NCBI RefSeq assembly: GCF_003201195.1
Contig: NZ_QICQ01000017.1
Location: 1 to 56,015 of the forward strand
Reading direction: 5' to 3'
Source: Nitrosomonas eutropha
Lineage (GTDB): Bacteria; Pseudomonadota; Gammaproteobacteria; Burkholderiales; Nitrosomonadaceae
Length of the DNA stretch: 56,015 nucleotides
The translations under genes were made by a program, and so were the position numbers. This document shows positions 1-9,824 of this stretch, one piece after another; the stretch's first letter is position 1; each line of letters begins with the position of its first letter. The notes under the pieces are model-generated. The model was given only the letters and a program-made list of their open reading frames with translations, searched no databases and was not told the origin of the DNA.

Positions 1-206
1 CAGTATGAGTGGACAGTGCGCCACTTGGGAAAGTCATTAGGCAGGGCTCGCCACTGGCAGCCGCTCTTGAGCAAATACAGCACCGCACAAAAAACATCGT
101 ACAGATCTATTCGTCGAGGGCTGGTCTTCCTGCGCGCGCTCTCCAGCAAAGGCTTGATAAGCTCGAATTGTTCACGACTGATGTCGCTCGGGTAACTTCT
201 TCTCAT
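1..206 (-). CDS. IS5-family transposase, N-terminal part (copy B)
   Basis: Reading leftward from ATG at 206 gives MRRSYPSDISREQFELIKPL and continues without a stop to the window edge (about 68 residues). This is the typical N-terminal DUF4096-like domain of IS5-group transposases, including the late motif FPKWRTVHSY. The DDE catalytic domain is outside the window. The reading frame is clean, unlike the neighbouring copy A, so this copy could be active, but that cannot be judged from this fragment. Confidence 0.75.
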   Translation of the reverse strand, partial: MRRSYPSDISREQFELIKPLLESARRKTSPRRIDLYDVFCAVLYLLKSGCQWRALPNDFPKWRTVHSY

Positions 207-248
207 CTTCCGAGTTTCTCATACTCCCCTAGACTTTGAACAGGTTCT
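1..248 (-). mobile_element. IS5-family element, left part (copy B), runs off the window
   Basis: The segment carries the 5' end of an IS5-family insertion sequence read leftward. The outer end is the motif AGACTTTGAACAGGTTCT at 231-248, closely similar to the end of the second copy at 814-832, so it is probably the terminal inverted repeat. The transposase start follows immediately. The other end lies outside the window. Boundaries are inferred from the comparison of the two copies. Confidence 0.75.
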
Positions 249-832
249 TAGAGAACCTGCTGCTGCAACCCCTGTTTGCAACGACGCAGCCGCCAGCAAA
301 GCTCCCTTACGGCCTGTCACCTCAGTCATAGTGACTGCTGCGGTTGCATGAGGTAATTCCTGCTGGGTATCTACCGCAATGTGGCGTTGAATCCCCGAAA
401 CTCTCTTACCCGCGTCATAACCCTTTCAACCGTGCTGTGTCGGTATTTTTGACACTTTGCGCGTCCACAATCAAGAACATGTTGCTAGCGGTGCGACCCA
501 GTTTCTCTCCAGCGACGCCAACCTGATTTTTTAAAGCCTGCTCTAGCAGAGCTGCCACCTTCGCGTAATTCGCTCCAGATGGAAAAGTACGGGTGTACTT
601 GCGCCATTTGGGAAACTTTTCGAGCAGCATGCGCCATTGGCAGGCACTCCTAAATAAATACAGAGCACCGCTCTAAATACCTCAGACAAGTCTATGCGTC
701 TGGGATAGGTCTTCCAGCACAAGCGCTCCAGCAACAGCTTGATAATTTCAAATTGTTCACGACTGATGTCGCTCGGATAATTTTTCTCATGCCGCAAGCT
801 TCTCATACTTCCCGAAACTTCGAACAGGTTCT
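249..832 (-). pseudogene. Degenerate IS5-family transposase (copy A)
   Basis: A second, decayed copy of the same transposase lies directly upstream of copy B in the same orientation. The N-terminal part starts near 806 and contains YPSDISREQFEIIK. The frame then shifts after the motif equivalent to VFCAVLYLL. A second frame covers 415-630 and includes the first catalytic region FLIVDAQSVKNTDTA. A one-base insertion near 410 puts KGYDAGKRVSGIQRHIAVDT in a further frame. Homology stops near 260, where the end of copy B begins, so the C-terminal part of copy A is missing. At least two frameshifts plus truncation make it non-functional. Confidence 0.8.
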
Positions 833-1157
833 GAGATCATCTGGACGGCTTGTCGATTTTTCTTACATGGCGCTCAAGGTAGTAAGGGTCATTCCATTAT
901 TACTTAATTTAAATCAGATAGATGCGATTAATGGCACAAAAATTGCATCGTTAATGCATGAGGTATTAATTCCTCAATATTGTTGCGATAGCAGCAAAGG
1001 CAAATCCAGGCACCTCATCAGAACACTACCAGGTTATTTCAGTGTTGCTGTGGTGCCTGTCGAAGCCGACAGGTTGCCGGCAAATACCGGGAGGGCCAGC
1101 AGCAGGACATTAAAAATGCTTTATCGATATTTATTGTATTTTTATGGAAATTCTGAA
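833..1157 (+). other. Gene-free leader region of the PEP-CTERM gene
   Basis: No convincing gene is seen here. The stretch holds a sigma-54 promoter (932-947) and, downstream of the predicted start near 959, several inverted repeats: TGAGG/CCTCA near 957-974, AACACT/AGTGTT at about 1022-1047, CCTGTCG/CGACAGG at 1056-1073 with an AAGC loop, and CCGG/CCGG at 1078-1091. The transcribed leader would be about 200 bases. An open frame runs through from 753 into the PEP-CTERM gene, but its first part is antisense to the transposase remnant and is not considered coding. Confidence 0.6.
932..947 (+). promoter_or_regulatory. Sigma-54 promoter of the PEP-CTERM gene
   Basis: TGGCAC, five A bases, then TTGCA matches the RpoN consensus TGGCAC-N5-TTGCW at every position. 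GG (933-934) and GC (945-946) have the required 10-base separation. Transcription would start near 959. Genes for PEP-CTERM/exosortase proteins are frequently under RpoN and the PrsK/PrsR two-component system, so the site makes sense in context. The activator binding site was not identified. Confidence 0.8.
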
Positions 1158-2180
1158 ATGAAGAAAACAATTACCAGAATAGTCTGTGCCGGAATATTTC
1201 TGGCTGCTGCACTGGCCCTCGGACAAAAAATGTTTATGGAGAATCAAATCACTGCTAGCAATCAGGCTGACGCTCGCACCGATCTCACTGCCAGTGAGAT
1301 CGGTGATGGCTATAGCAGAAACAGGTTGAGTGCCCATAATAGTGTGGAAATAACCAATATTGGTGACAGCATCGGCAGCTCTGCTGTTGAAAGTGACACT
1401 ACTGCCTTTACTAGTACTGATGAAGATTCTGTCCATAAGAATGAAGATGACGTTATCGGCAACGATTATACCAATAACATATATCACGCTGAAGCCGGTG
1501 AAAAAACTACGGGTCATTCCGGCCGCAACAACAATAACTCTAACCATGCCAGTTCAGGCACAAGTGCGGGCATTGGAGCAGGTATTGGCCGCAGAACAGC
1601 AGATTCACCTCCAGGAAGCGGTGGCAGCTTTTTTCCAGGCAGGGGTAGTATAGGTGGAGGTGCTGCCCCCCATACTGGGAAAGATGGAAAAAATACGGGC
1701 AGCAATGACAATGCCAACAAAGAATACTCTGGTAACGCTGCTGGCACGAGTACCGGTGCAAATCCGAATCAGGACAATACTGCAGATAAAAACAACTCTG
1801 ACCAAGGTAGCGCGCCCAATAATAACAAGGGCAATCCACCGCCAAATATAAGGGATTTGAATCCAGAGCACAAAGATAAGGATAATTCAGAACAAGGTGA
1901 TAGGCCTAGTGACAACGATCACGATGACAAGCCGATCGGTTTCAGCTCGCCAGATACAGAAACTCCAAAATATTACGATGGCCCTCCCGGCAATGAGCCG
2001 TATGATCCCTCCCAGCCGCACACCCCCACTGCAGGAAATGATCATCCGAGTTACATCGATAAAGGAATGTCTGGAGAAGTTGGCGAAACTGCAGCTAGAC
2101 CTATCCCCGAGCCTGTCAGCATTTTTCTGATCGGGCTGGGCAGTATGATATTGCTATGGGCGCGCCGACGTAGTACCTGA
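1158..2180 (+). CDS. PEP-CTERM sorting domain protein, low complexity
   Basis: The product is a predicted 340-residue exported protein destined for exosortase processing. The start at 1158 is chosen because GGAA lies about 8 bases upstream and because the protein then begins with a signal peptide (MKKTITRIVCAGIFLAAALA). The middle part, residues about 60-290, is rich in Asn, Asp, Gly, Ser and Pro with no recognisable domain. The C terminus has the tripartite sorting signal: IPEPVS, a hydrophobic segment IFLIGLGSMILLW, then ARRRS. Such proteins are sorted by EpsH/exosortase and are often part of an exopolysaccharide or biofilm matrix; the precise role is unknown. A sigma-54 promoter lies about 210 bases upstream and a strong hairpin follows the stop codon. 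Confidence 0.85.
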   Translation: MKKTITRIVCAGIFLAAALALGQKMFMENQITASNQADARTDLTASEIGDGYSRNRLSAHNSVEITNIGDSIGSSAVESDTTAFTSTDEDSVHKNEDDVIGNDYTNNIYHAEAGEKTTGHSGRNNNNSNHASSGTSAGIGAGIGRRTADSPPGSGGSFFPGRGSIGGGAAPHTGKDGKNTGSNDNANKEYSGNAAGTSTGANPNQDNTADKNNSDQGSAPNNNKGNPPPNIRDLNPEHKDKDNSEQGDRPSDNDHDDKPIGFSSPDTETPKYYDGPPGNEPYDPSQPHTPTAGNDHPSYIDKGMSGEVGETAARPIPEPVSIFLIGLGSMILLWARRRST

Positions 2181-2210
2181 AACTGATTTAGCCGTGCCAA
2201 TATTCAAATA

Positions 2211-2241
2211 CCGGTAGATATGCATCAGACATATCTGCCGG
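2211..2241 (+). terminator. Hairpin after the PEP-CTERM gene
   Basis: CCGGTAGATATG (2211-2222) pairs with CATATCTGCCGG (2230-2241) as a 12-bp stem with one wobble and a 7-base loop, 30 bases after the stop codon. No T-run follows, so it may be a 3' stabilising or Rho-assisted end rather than a classic terminator. Confidence 0.45.
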
Positions 2242-2318
2242 GTCAATGACACAAATCTGCTTGAAAGATATGTCATACTCCTTCTTTACTTTACTCTGTT
2301 TCGGAGGAGTGTTTTTTC

Positions 2319-3566
2319 GTGGCCAGCTATGAATTCCTGATCGGCTTACGCTACACACGCGCCAAGCGCCGCAATCATTTTATTTCCTTTATTTCACTGA
2401 TCTCATTACTAGGGATGACACTGGGTATGACGGCACTGATCACCGTCATGTCGGTCATGAATGGCTTCCATAAGGAAGTGCGTGCCCGAATTCTTGGCGT
2501 TGCATCACATGCCCAGATTAGTAGCTATGAAGGGAGCCTGTACGATTGGGAAAAAATTGAGGAAATCGTCACTCGGAATCCGCAGATTGTCGCGGCTGCG
2601 CCTTACATTGATGCACAGGGCATGCTTTCCCACGACAATATGGTGCACGGGGTAATGGTACGAGGTATTTTGCCGGATGATGAAAACAAAGTTGCTGATT
2701 TTGGCGACAAAATGATCATGGGCAAACTGGATCAGCTGGTACCAGGAGGGTTCGGTATCGTTATTGGCCGGGAGCTGGCACGCAATCTGAATGTTTTTCC
2801 AGGTGACAAAATCGTGCTGATCTCGCCCCAAGGGCAAATCACACCAGCCGGGATACTCCCACGCCTGAAACAGTTCACTGTCATAGGTATTTTTGAAGTC
2901 GGACACTTTGAATACGATTCCGGGCTGGCATTGATCCATCTATCAGATGCACAAAAGCTTTACCGCATGGCACCTAATCAGGTTTCCGGCATCCGGCTCA
3001 AACTGCACGATATGTTTGACGCACCACAAGTCATCCGGGATCTGGCCGAGATATTACCCCCCGATCTCTATTTCACCGACTGGACACAACAACACGCCAA
3101 CTATTTCCGGGCGATCCAGATTGAAAAACGTATGCTATCGCTGATTCTTGCGTTAATCATCGCAGTGGCAGCATTCAATATTGTTTCCACGCTGGTGATG
3201 GCGGTAACTGATAAACAATCGGATATCGCAATCTTGCGTACACTGGGAGCAAGCTCTGGCAGCATCATGAAAATATTCATCATCCAGGGTGCACTGATCG
3301 GTATTCTGGGAACTTTGCTGGGATTACTGGGGGGGGTGTTACTGGCCTATAATGTGGGGGACGTTGTTGCATTCATCGAACATATGTCCAACACTCAGTT
3401 TTTATCGCAGGAAGTCTATTACATCAGCAAGATTCCTTCTGATCCACAATTGGCCGATATTGCAACCGTTGCGGTTGTTTCCCTGATTTTGACCCTGCTG
3501 GCCACGCTCTATCCCAGCTACCGGGCATCAAAAGTCAATCCGGCCGAGGCATTGCGCTATGAGTAA
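2319..3566 (+). CDS. lolC: Lipoprotein-releasing ABC transporter, permease subunit LolC/LolE
   Basis: This is the inner-membrane permease of the LolCDE complex, which extracts outer-membrane lipoproteins from the inner membrane and hands them to LolA. The 415-residue length matches the family. A transmembrane helix lies near residues 22-48 after the family-typical [20 protein letters not shown], then a MacB-like periplasmic domain (about 50-265), then an FtsX domain with three helices (about 270-300, 315-345, 380-400). The start is GTG at 2319 with GGAGGA ten bases upstream. The gene overlaps lolD by 8 bases, so they form one unit; no separate second permease gene is nearby, which suggests one permease may serve as a homodimer (inference). 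Confidence 0.93.
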   Translation: MASYEFLIGLRYTRAKRRNHFISFISLISLLGMTLGMTALITVMSVMNGFHKEVRARILGVASHAQISSYEGSLYDWEKIEEIVTRNPQIVAAAPYIDAQGMLSHDNMVHGVMVRGILPDDENKVADFGDKMIMGKLDQLVPGGFGIVIGRELARNLNVFPGDKIVLISPQGQITPAGILPRLKQFTVIGIFEVGHFEYDSGLALIHLSDAQKLYRMAPNQVSGIRLKLHDMFDAPQVIRDLAEILPPDLYFTDWTQQHANYFRAIQIEKRMLSLILALIIAVAAFNIVSTLVMAVTDKQSDIAILRTLGASSGSIMKIFIIQGALIGILGTLLGLLGGVLLAYNVGDVVAFIEHMSNTQFLSQEVYYISKIPSDPQLADIATVAVVSLILTLLATLYPSYRASKVNPAEALRYE

Positions 3567-4233
3567 AATTATCATTGCCTGTCGCAACTTGTATAAAAGT
3601 TACTATCAGGGTGATCTTGAAGTACCTGTGCTGCACGGTATCAATCTACAAGTAAATGAAGGTGAAATGGTTGCCATTGTTGGTGCTTCCGGCTCGGGAA
3701 AGAGTACCTTGCTACATTTGCTGGGCGGCCTGGATAAGCCAACGCGCGGGGAAGTACTTTTGCTGGACAGGGAATTCACCGCGATTAGCGAAGTAGAACG
3801 AAGCACGCTACGCAACCATGCACTCGGTTTCATTTATCAATTTCATCATCTGCTACCCGAATTCAGCGCACAGGAAAATGTAGCCATGCCGCTGTTCATC
3901 CGCCGCATGGACAAAAAAGCAGCAATGGAACAGGCAGCCGAGATACTGCAGCGAGTGGGTCTGGGCCATCGGCTAACCCATACTCCCGGGGAATTGTCTG
4001 GGGGCGAACGCCAGCGAGCAGCTGTTGCCCGTGCACTGGTTACCCGGCCGGCCTGTGTACTGGCTGATGAACCAACTGGCAATCTCGATCGGCACACAGC
4101 CGGGGCGATATTTGATCTCATGCTGGAACTTAACCACGAAGCCAATGCAGGACTGGTGATCGTCACCCATGATACCCAACTGGCTAGCCGGGCAGATCGA
4201 GTATTACATTTGATGGATGGTACGCTGCAATAA
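3559..4233 (+). CDS. lolD: Lipoprotein-releasing ABC transporter, ATPase LolD
   Basis: LolD is the ATP-hydrolysing subunit that powers lipoprotein release on the cytoplasmic face of LolCDE. The 224-residue protein has Walker A GASGSGKS (about residues 42-49), the LolD-typical region [18 protein letters not shown], the signature LSGGERQR, Walker [12 protein letters not shown] and the switch histidine in VTHD. It overlaps the end of lolC by 8 bases, consistent with translational coupling. The next gene, rarA, is convergent with only 27 bases between the stops. Confidence 0.95.
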   Translation: MSKIIIACRNLYKSYYQGDLEVPVLHGINLQVNEGEMVAIVGASGSGKSTLLHLLGGLDKPTRGEVLLLDREFTAISEVERSTLRNHALGFIYQFHHLLPEFSAQENVAMPLFIRRMDKKAAMEQAAEILQRVGLGHRLTHTPGELSGGERQRAAVARALVTRPACVLADEPTGNLDRHTAGAIFDLMLELNHEANAGLVIVTHDTQLASRADRVLHLMDGTLQ

Positions 4234-4260
4234 TAGAATCAATCTGCGGTAATTCTTACG

Positions 4261-5577
4261 TCAATCCTGTGTTTTCCTCGCTTTTTCGTCGAGTGAGCGT
4301 AAATAAGAGAGCTTCTCGCTTATTCTGATTTCCAGACCATGAGCAGTAGGCCGGTAGAACCGAACGGCGGACATATCATCGGGGAAATAGTTTTCACCGG
4401 CAGCATAAGATTCCGGTTCATCATGGGCATAGCGGTACTCACGCCCATAACCCAGCTCTTTCATTAACTTGGCAGGCGCATTACGTAAGTGGACCGGAAC
4501 AGGATGAGAGCTATTCTCTTTTATGAAGCTCCGCGCCTGCTTATAAGCAGTGTAGGCAGCATTGCTTTTCGGCGCACAAGCCAGATAAAGTGCAGCTTCG
4601 GCCAATGCCAATTCACCTTCGGGGCTGCCCAGCCGCTCAAATACCTCACAGGCATTCAGTGCCAGCGTTAATGCACGCGGATCCGCCAGCCCGATATCTT
4701 CGGCAGCCGTGCGAACCAGTCTTCTGCCAATATAGCGTGGATCAGCACCGCCATCGAGCATGCGGCACAGCCAATACAGTGCAGCATCGGGAGAAGAGCC
4801 GCGAATAGATTTATGTAGCGCCGAAATCTGATCGTAAAACGCATCCCCTCCTTTATCGAATTGGCGTACATTGCGCATCAGCACTCTGTTTAAATAAGCA
4901 ATATCAATTTTTACAGTTTTTTCAGTATCTGCGGCATGCTTTACCTGCTCCAGCATGTTCAGCAGGCGGCGCGCATCACCATCTGCAAATTTAACCAATA
5001 ATTCAACAGCGTCTGGATCAAACTGTAAATTGGAGATCGCGATCTTGCAGGCTCGTTCAAACAGCTGATGCAACTCCGGATCAGTCAATGCATTCAGTGT
5101 GTATACCTGGGCACGGGACAACAACGCGCCGTTGACCTCAAACGAAGGGTTTTCGGTGGTTGCACCGATGAACGTAATCAATCCCTGTTCCACATGGGGC
5201 AAAAAGGCATCCTGCTGAGCCTTGTTGAATCGGTGGACTTCATCCACAAACAACAATGTCGATCTGCCAGTATGCTGCAGCGCAAACCGAGCACGCTCAA
5301 TTGCTTCCCGAATATCCTTAACACCCGACAATACTGCAGAAATAGCGATAAACTCGGTATCAAATGCCTGTGCCATGAGTCGCGCTAGCGTAGTTTTGCC
5401 ACTGCCAGGCGGCCCCCAGAGAATCATGGAATGTGGTTTGCCAGATATAAAAGCAAGTCGCAGAGGCTTGCCGGAACCCAACAGATGAGGTTGTCCGATA
5501 ACATTATCCAAGGTCTGCGGGCGCAACCTTTCTGCCAGCGGAGCTGCTGGATTATGCGTAGAACAAAAATCAGTCAC
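4261..5577 (-). CDS. rarA: Replication-associated recombination protein A (AAA+ ATPase)
   Basis: RarA (MgsA) is a clamp-loader-like AAA+ ATPase that acts at stalled replication forks. The 438-residue product begins with the family motif [17 protein letters not shown], followed by Walker [11 protein letters not shown] (about residues 54-63), Walker [21 protein letters not shown], sensor 1 [12 protein letters not shown], and the C-terminal tetramerisation part with [12 protein letters not shown]. The start overlaps the lolA stop by 8 bases, so lolA and rarA are co-transcribed, a pairing also seen in many other proteobacteria. Confidence 0.95.
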
Positions 5578-6190
5578 TGATCACGTCCACCCCTTCAGGC
5601 GGCGTAAACTGGAATAAATCAGGCGTGAGTACTGGATTTTGTTCTGTCCCGGAAAAAATTAACCATGTCACCTGATCAAAACTGTCGCGCAAAATCATTT
5701 CACGCAACATGCCTGTTTGTGAGAAACCCAGCCGGATCAGCTCAAATGCGTTTTCCTGATTTTTGGGAATTGCCTCCAGCCATTCTGTTTCGCCCTGCAC
5801 ATCGATTTCCTGCAGATTAAAATCACGTTCGATGGTATTACCTCCTGCGAGCAGTGCAGCCGGGGTGCTACCCAAAGTTTGATCAAGCCGATGTACTGTA
5901 ACCTGCGCAAGGTCCTGATCATAAAACCACACCTGCTTACCATCACCGACAATCAGCTGCTGATAGGGCTGGTCGTATACCCAGCGAAATTTACCAGGGC
6001 GCTCAAACATCATGCTGCCACTGGCTTTTTTAACGACCTGGAAGTTTTTGTCGAGTAGTGTCTGTGAAAAATCGGCTCGGAAGGTCAGCGCTTTATTGAC
6101 GAAAGCTTTCAGGCTTTCAACGGCACTTGCCTTTGCTGACACGGGTAACAGACAGATTGATAACGCGAAAACGAACAGTAAACGGGACAT
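5570..6190 (-). CDS. lolA: Outer-membrane lipoprotein carrier protein LolA
   Basis: LolA is the periplasmic chaperone that ferries lipoproteins from LolCDE to the outer-membrane receptor LolB. The 206-residue precursor has a signal peptide ([21 protein letters not shown], cleavage near residue 22), then the family region [38 protein letters not shown] and the C-terminal [20 protein letters not shown]. Spacing to ftsK upstream is about 60 bases and it overlaps rarA, giving an ftsK-lolA-rarA order. With lolC and lolD convergent next door, three Lol components sit within 4 kb. Confidence 0.93.
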
Positions 6191-6249
6191 GATAAATTAT
6201 CTGTTTAAGTTGATTGATCGGAAACGAAACTGTATGAACCAGATTTTAC

Positions 6250-8556
6250 TTATTCATTTCGCTCGGGAACCAGTACTTCCCGGTTACCATTACTTTGCAT
6301 GCTGGAAACGAGACCGGTACGCTCCATTTCTTCAATCAACCGGGCAGCACGGTTGTACCCAATACGCAACTGCCGTTGCACCAGTGAAATTGAGGCGCGA
6401 CGGGATTTGATCACGATACCGACTGCTTCGTCATAGAGCGGGTCCGCTTCTCCACCAGCAGATTTGCTGTTATCACTGCTATTTTCATCAGTGCCTCCTC
6501 CCTCCTCACCAGCCTGAAGAATTTCCTCAACGTAGTTCGCCTCACCATGCTGTTTAAGGTATTCCACCACCTTGTGCACTTCATGATCTGCCACAAATGC
6601 ACCATGTACACGCTGGGGGTAGCCGCTGCCAGGTGGAAGATAAAGCATGTCACCTTGTCCAAGCAGTGCTTCTGCCCCCATTTGATCAAGAATGGTCCGG
6701 GAATCAATCTTACTGGAAACCTGGAATGCGATACGTGTTGGGATATTGGCCTTGATCAACCCCGTAATCACATCCACCGACGGGCGTTGTGTCGCAAGCA
6801 GCAAATGGATACCGGCAGCGCGTGCTTTCTGGGCAAGCCGTGCAATCAGCTTCTCGACTTTCTTACCCACAATCATCATCAGATCAGCAAGCTCATCGAT
6901 CACCACCACGATCAAAGGCATTTCTTCCAGCAGTTCGGGAGAATCGGGTACCGAGCTGAGCGGATTGGTCAGCGGCTCCTCATTCTTTGCCGCTTCTCGC
7001 ACTTTCTGGTTGTAACCGGCCAGGTTGCGCACGCCCAGAGCCGACATCAACTTGTAGCGTCGCTCCATTTCAGCAACGCACCAGTTGAGCGCACTGGCAG
7101 CATCACGCATATCGGTAACTACTGGGGTCAACAAATGCGGAATACCTTCATAGACGGATAATTCCAGCATTTTCGGGTCAATCAAAATCAGGCGGATATT
7201 ATCCGGTGAAGCTTTGTAGACCAGGCTTAGAATGACAGCGTTGATCGCGACAGATTTGCCGGAACCGGTCGTGCCAGCCACCAGGGCATGCGGCATTTTA
7301 GCCAGATCAGACACCACAGGGCGCCCACTGATATCCTTGCCAAGCGCAATGGTCAGAGGAGACGAGTTATCCGCATAGACTTTGGATGCAAGAATCTCAT
7401 GCAGGCGAACCATCTGGCGTTTCGGATTGGGGATTTCCAGTCCCATGACGGTTTTACCCGGAATTGTTTCCACAACACGAATACTGGCGACCGTCAAGGC
7501 ACGCGCCAGATCCCTGACTAGATTGACGATCTGATTACCTTTGACGCCAACAGCCGGTTCGATTTCATAACGTGTAATGACCGGGCCAGGGTAGGCAGCT
7601 ACCACCTTGACTTCCACACCAAACTCCATCAGCCTGCGTTCAATTAGGCGCGAGGTATATTCCAGTTTATCACTGGATAATACTTCAACGTTATCCTGCG
7701 GTTCATCCAGCAAATAAAGCGGGGGGAGAATCGCATCGGGTGAATTGGAAAACAACGGAATCTGTTTTTCCTTGTTGCTGACCCGCTGAGATTTGGGAAT
7801 AGCAGTTTCAGGCATTTCAATATGCAGCGGAACGGAGGGAAGGGATTGCTTCCTGATCTCGCCAGTCTGAAACTCCGACACACCGGACAAAACCCTTCCA
7901 GCCCGCTGATCCAGCCATCTCACACATGCATCCCTGACAGAAAAACAGGCGGCCTCGACTGCACCACCGATTTTTTCGGACAGGCGCACCCATGACAGTC
8001 CGGAAAACAAACTGAGCCCGATTGCAAAAATAATCATCAGAGCCAGTGTCGCGCCGGTAAAACCGAGCAATAACGATAGCTGTTTGCTGAGCATTTCTCC
8101 CAGCAGGCCACCGGGAGCCAGCGGAAGTGATAGGCGCAACGTATGGAAACGCAGCGCCTCAATTCCACTGCTGGCGGTCAGTAAAGTGATAAATCCTGTA
8201 AAAGACAGCATGAGTACACGTGGATCATATACGCTGGCAATATCAATGCGTCGATAACCCCACCAGACAGTGGCGAAAAAAAATATTACCCACCACCATG
8301 CTGAAATACCGAAAAAATAAAGCATCATATCTGCCAGCCACGCACCGGCACTACCCCCTGCATTACTGATCTGCTGGAATGTGCCGCTATGCGACCAGCC
8401 TGGATCGGTACGATCAAAGCTGATTAAAATCAGGGTGAGGTAAAGTGCGATTCCACCCAACACCAGAGAAACTGCTTCACGTAACAATCGGCTGGTTCTG
8501 GGTGGCAAAGGATTGCTGGCAATTTTTTTCGCCATCGGTTTGTCCGTGAAACTCAT
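6250..8556 (-). CDS. ftsK: DNA translocase FtsK
   Basis: FtsK couples division to chromosome segregation: the N terminus anchors at the septum and the C-terminal motor pumps DNA and activates dimer resolution at dif. The 768-residue protein has about four transmembrane helices in residues 25-190, a short linker, then the RecA-like motor with Walker [15 protein letters not shown] (about 430), Walker [13 protein letters not shown] and the [12 protein letters not shown] motif. The C-terminal gamma winged helix (about residues 700-765, including [19 protein letters not shown]) reads KOPS sites. The short linker makes it the SpoIIIE-like size class rather than the long E. coli form. A second ATG seven codons in is an alternative start. 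Confidence 0.95.
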   Translation of the reverse strand: MSFTDKPMAKKIASNPLPPRTSRLLREAVSLVLGGIALYLTLILISFDRTDPGWSHSGTFQQISNAGGSAGAWLADMMLYFFGISAWWWVIFFFATVWWGYRRIDIASVYDPRVLMLSFTGFITLLTASSGIEALRFHTLRLSLPLAPGGLLGEMLSKQLSLLLGFTGATLALMIIFAIGLSLFSGLSWVRLSEKIGGAVEAACFSVRDACVRWLDQRAGRVLSGVSEFQTGEIRKQSLPSVPLHIEMPETAIPKSQRVSNKEKQIPLFSNSPDAILPPLYLLDEPQDNVEVLSSDKLEYTSRLIERRLMEFGVEVKVVAAYPGPVITRYEIEPAVGVKGNQIVNLVRDLARALTVASIRVVETIPGKTVMGLEIPNPKRQMVRLHEILASKVYADNSSPLTIALGKDISGRPVVSDLAKMPHALVAGTTGSGKSVAINAVILSLVYKASPDNIRLILIDPKMLELSVYEGIPHLLTPVVTDMRDAASALNWCVAEMERRYKLMSALGVRNLAGYNQKVREAAKNEEPLTNPLSSVPDSPELLEEMPLIVVVIDELADLMMIVGKKVEKLIARLAQKARAAGIHLLLATQRPSVDVITGLIKANIPTRIAFQVSSKIDSRTILDQMGAEALLGQGDMLYLPPGSGYPQRVHGAFVADHEVHKVVEYLKQHGEANYVEEILQAGEEGGGTDENSSDNSKSAGGEADPLYDEAVGIVIKSRRASISLVQRQLRIGYNRAARLIEEMERTGLVSSMQSNGNREVLVPERNE

Positions 8557-8772
8557 GTATACATCATCTTTAACTTCAAAATTCAGGCCGGTTCACAAAA
8601 CCAGCTGTGCTTTTATGTGCCACAGAAAAAACTACGCCGCTATGAGAACGATTTTCTGAATGTTTTAACAGCGGCACCAGTATAGATGATCGTGAGTGGT
8701 TTTATGACTTGTCTGTATACCATCTGCTCCTGGGGATCGGATCAAGGTTTATTCAATTCCGAATACAAAAAA

Positions 8773-9747
8773 TTAATTTTTGGCAGCCTTGAGCAATTCA
8801 ATGATGTCAGGAAGTTTAGCAATATCCAACGCAGTTTTGTCGGTGGCAGTTTTAAGTTGTGTATCTGCCCCTTTTTCCAGCAGCAATTTGACTGTATCGA
8901 TATTTTCATTCAATACGGCCGACATCAGTGCAGTCATTCCATCCTTGTTTTGAAAATCGATATGAGCACCTTTATCCAACAGCGCTTCGATAACCTGATT
9001 TTGACCATTCTGCGCCGCCAAGATCAGTGCGGTAAAGTCATTGGAAGCTTTCAGATCCGGTCGCGCACCCTGATCGAGCAATTTCTGGACAATTGCTAAA
9101 TGACCGGATAATGAAGCCAGAATCAATGCAGAAGCCCCGTTGGCATCCTGCAGGTCAATTTTGGCGCCCTTTGCCAGCAGCATGTCAACGATATCCGCAT
9201 AATCGTTCATTGCAGCCATATGTAATGCCGTAGTCTTGGCGTCGTTTTGCAAATCTGGTTGAGCCTGGTGATCAAGCAGGGATTTGGCTATACCGGCATA
9301 ACCTTTCACGGCCGCTAACATCAGAGGCGTCAGTCCACTTTTATCCTGCAAATTGGGATTGGCACCCTTTGCCAGCAACAAATCAACAATCTCCTGGTGA
9401 TTATTTTTACTGGCCAGTAGCAGAGCAGTTCCTCCCTGGACATTGGCCAGGTCAACTCCAGCCTTTCGTTCCAGCAGTAGCTTGACGACATCCTGATGGC
9501 CATTCTGTGCCGCAACTGATAATGCAGTAAAGCCCTCGGGGGATTGCAGATCTATTTTGATGCCTTCGCTCAACATCTTCTCCACACCTGCGACATCTCC
9601 CGTCAAGGCCGCCTTAAGAAACTCTACATCCTTGTCAGTATCAGCATACGCATGCGGGATTAACAGGAGAAGGAATAAAGCTGCAATGCCTGCCAAGCAG
9701 GATTGTTTCAATACGGCAAAAAATAATATGCTTTCCGTTGATTTCAT
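8773..9747 (-). CDS. Exported ankyrin-repeat protein
   Basis: A 324-residue protein with a signal peptide (about residues 1-35, hydrophobic core LAGIAALFLLLLIPHAYA) followed by about eight ankyrin repeats, recognised by recurring units such as TALSVAAQNGHQDVVKLLLE and TPLMLAAVKG. Repeats run almost to the C terminus, so it appears to be a pure ankyrin solenoid acting in the periplasm. The frame extends upstream to a TTG at 9828 that overlaps the sdhA stop, but ATG at 9747 is preferred because it places the signal peptide at the N terminus. It lies directly downstream of sdhA, in the position of sdhB. Ankyrin proteins mediate protein contacts; no specific partner can be named. Confidence 0.85.
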   Translation of the reverse strand: MKSTESILFFAVLKQSCLAGIAALFLLLLIPHAYADTDKDVEFLKAALTGDVAGVEKMLSEGIKIDLQSPEGFTALSVAAQNGHQDVVKLLLERKAGVDLANVQGGTALLLASKNNHQEIVDLLLAKGANPNLQDKSGLTPLMLAAVKGYAGIAKSLLDHQAQPDLQNDAKTTALHMAAMNDYADIVDMLLAKGAKIDLQDANGASALILASLSGHLAIVQKLLDQGARPDLKASNDFTALILAAQNGQNQVIEALLDKGAHIDFQNKDGMTALMSAVLNENIDTVKLLLEKGADTQLKTATDKTALDIAKLPDIIELLKAAKN

Positions 9748-9824
9748 TTGAATGTTGGTATTTTTTATAAAGAAATAGGTTCTGTTGATAAATAAGCCAA
9801 GGTTGCTTTTCAGAGGATGGTTGT

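Noticed and set aside
753..1157. Upstream extension of the PEP-CTERM frame
   Set aside because: It runs antisense through the transposase remnant and across the sigma-54 promoter; the signal peptide begins at 1158.
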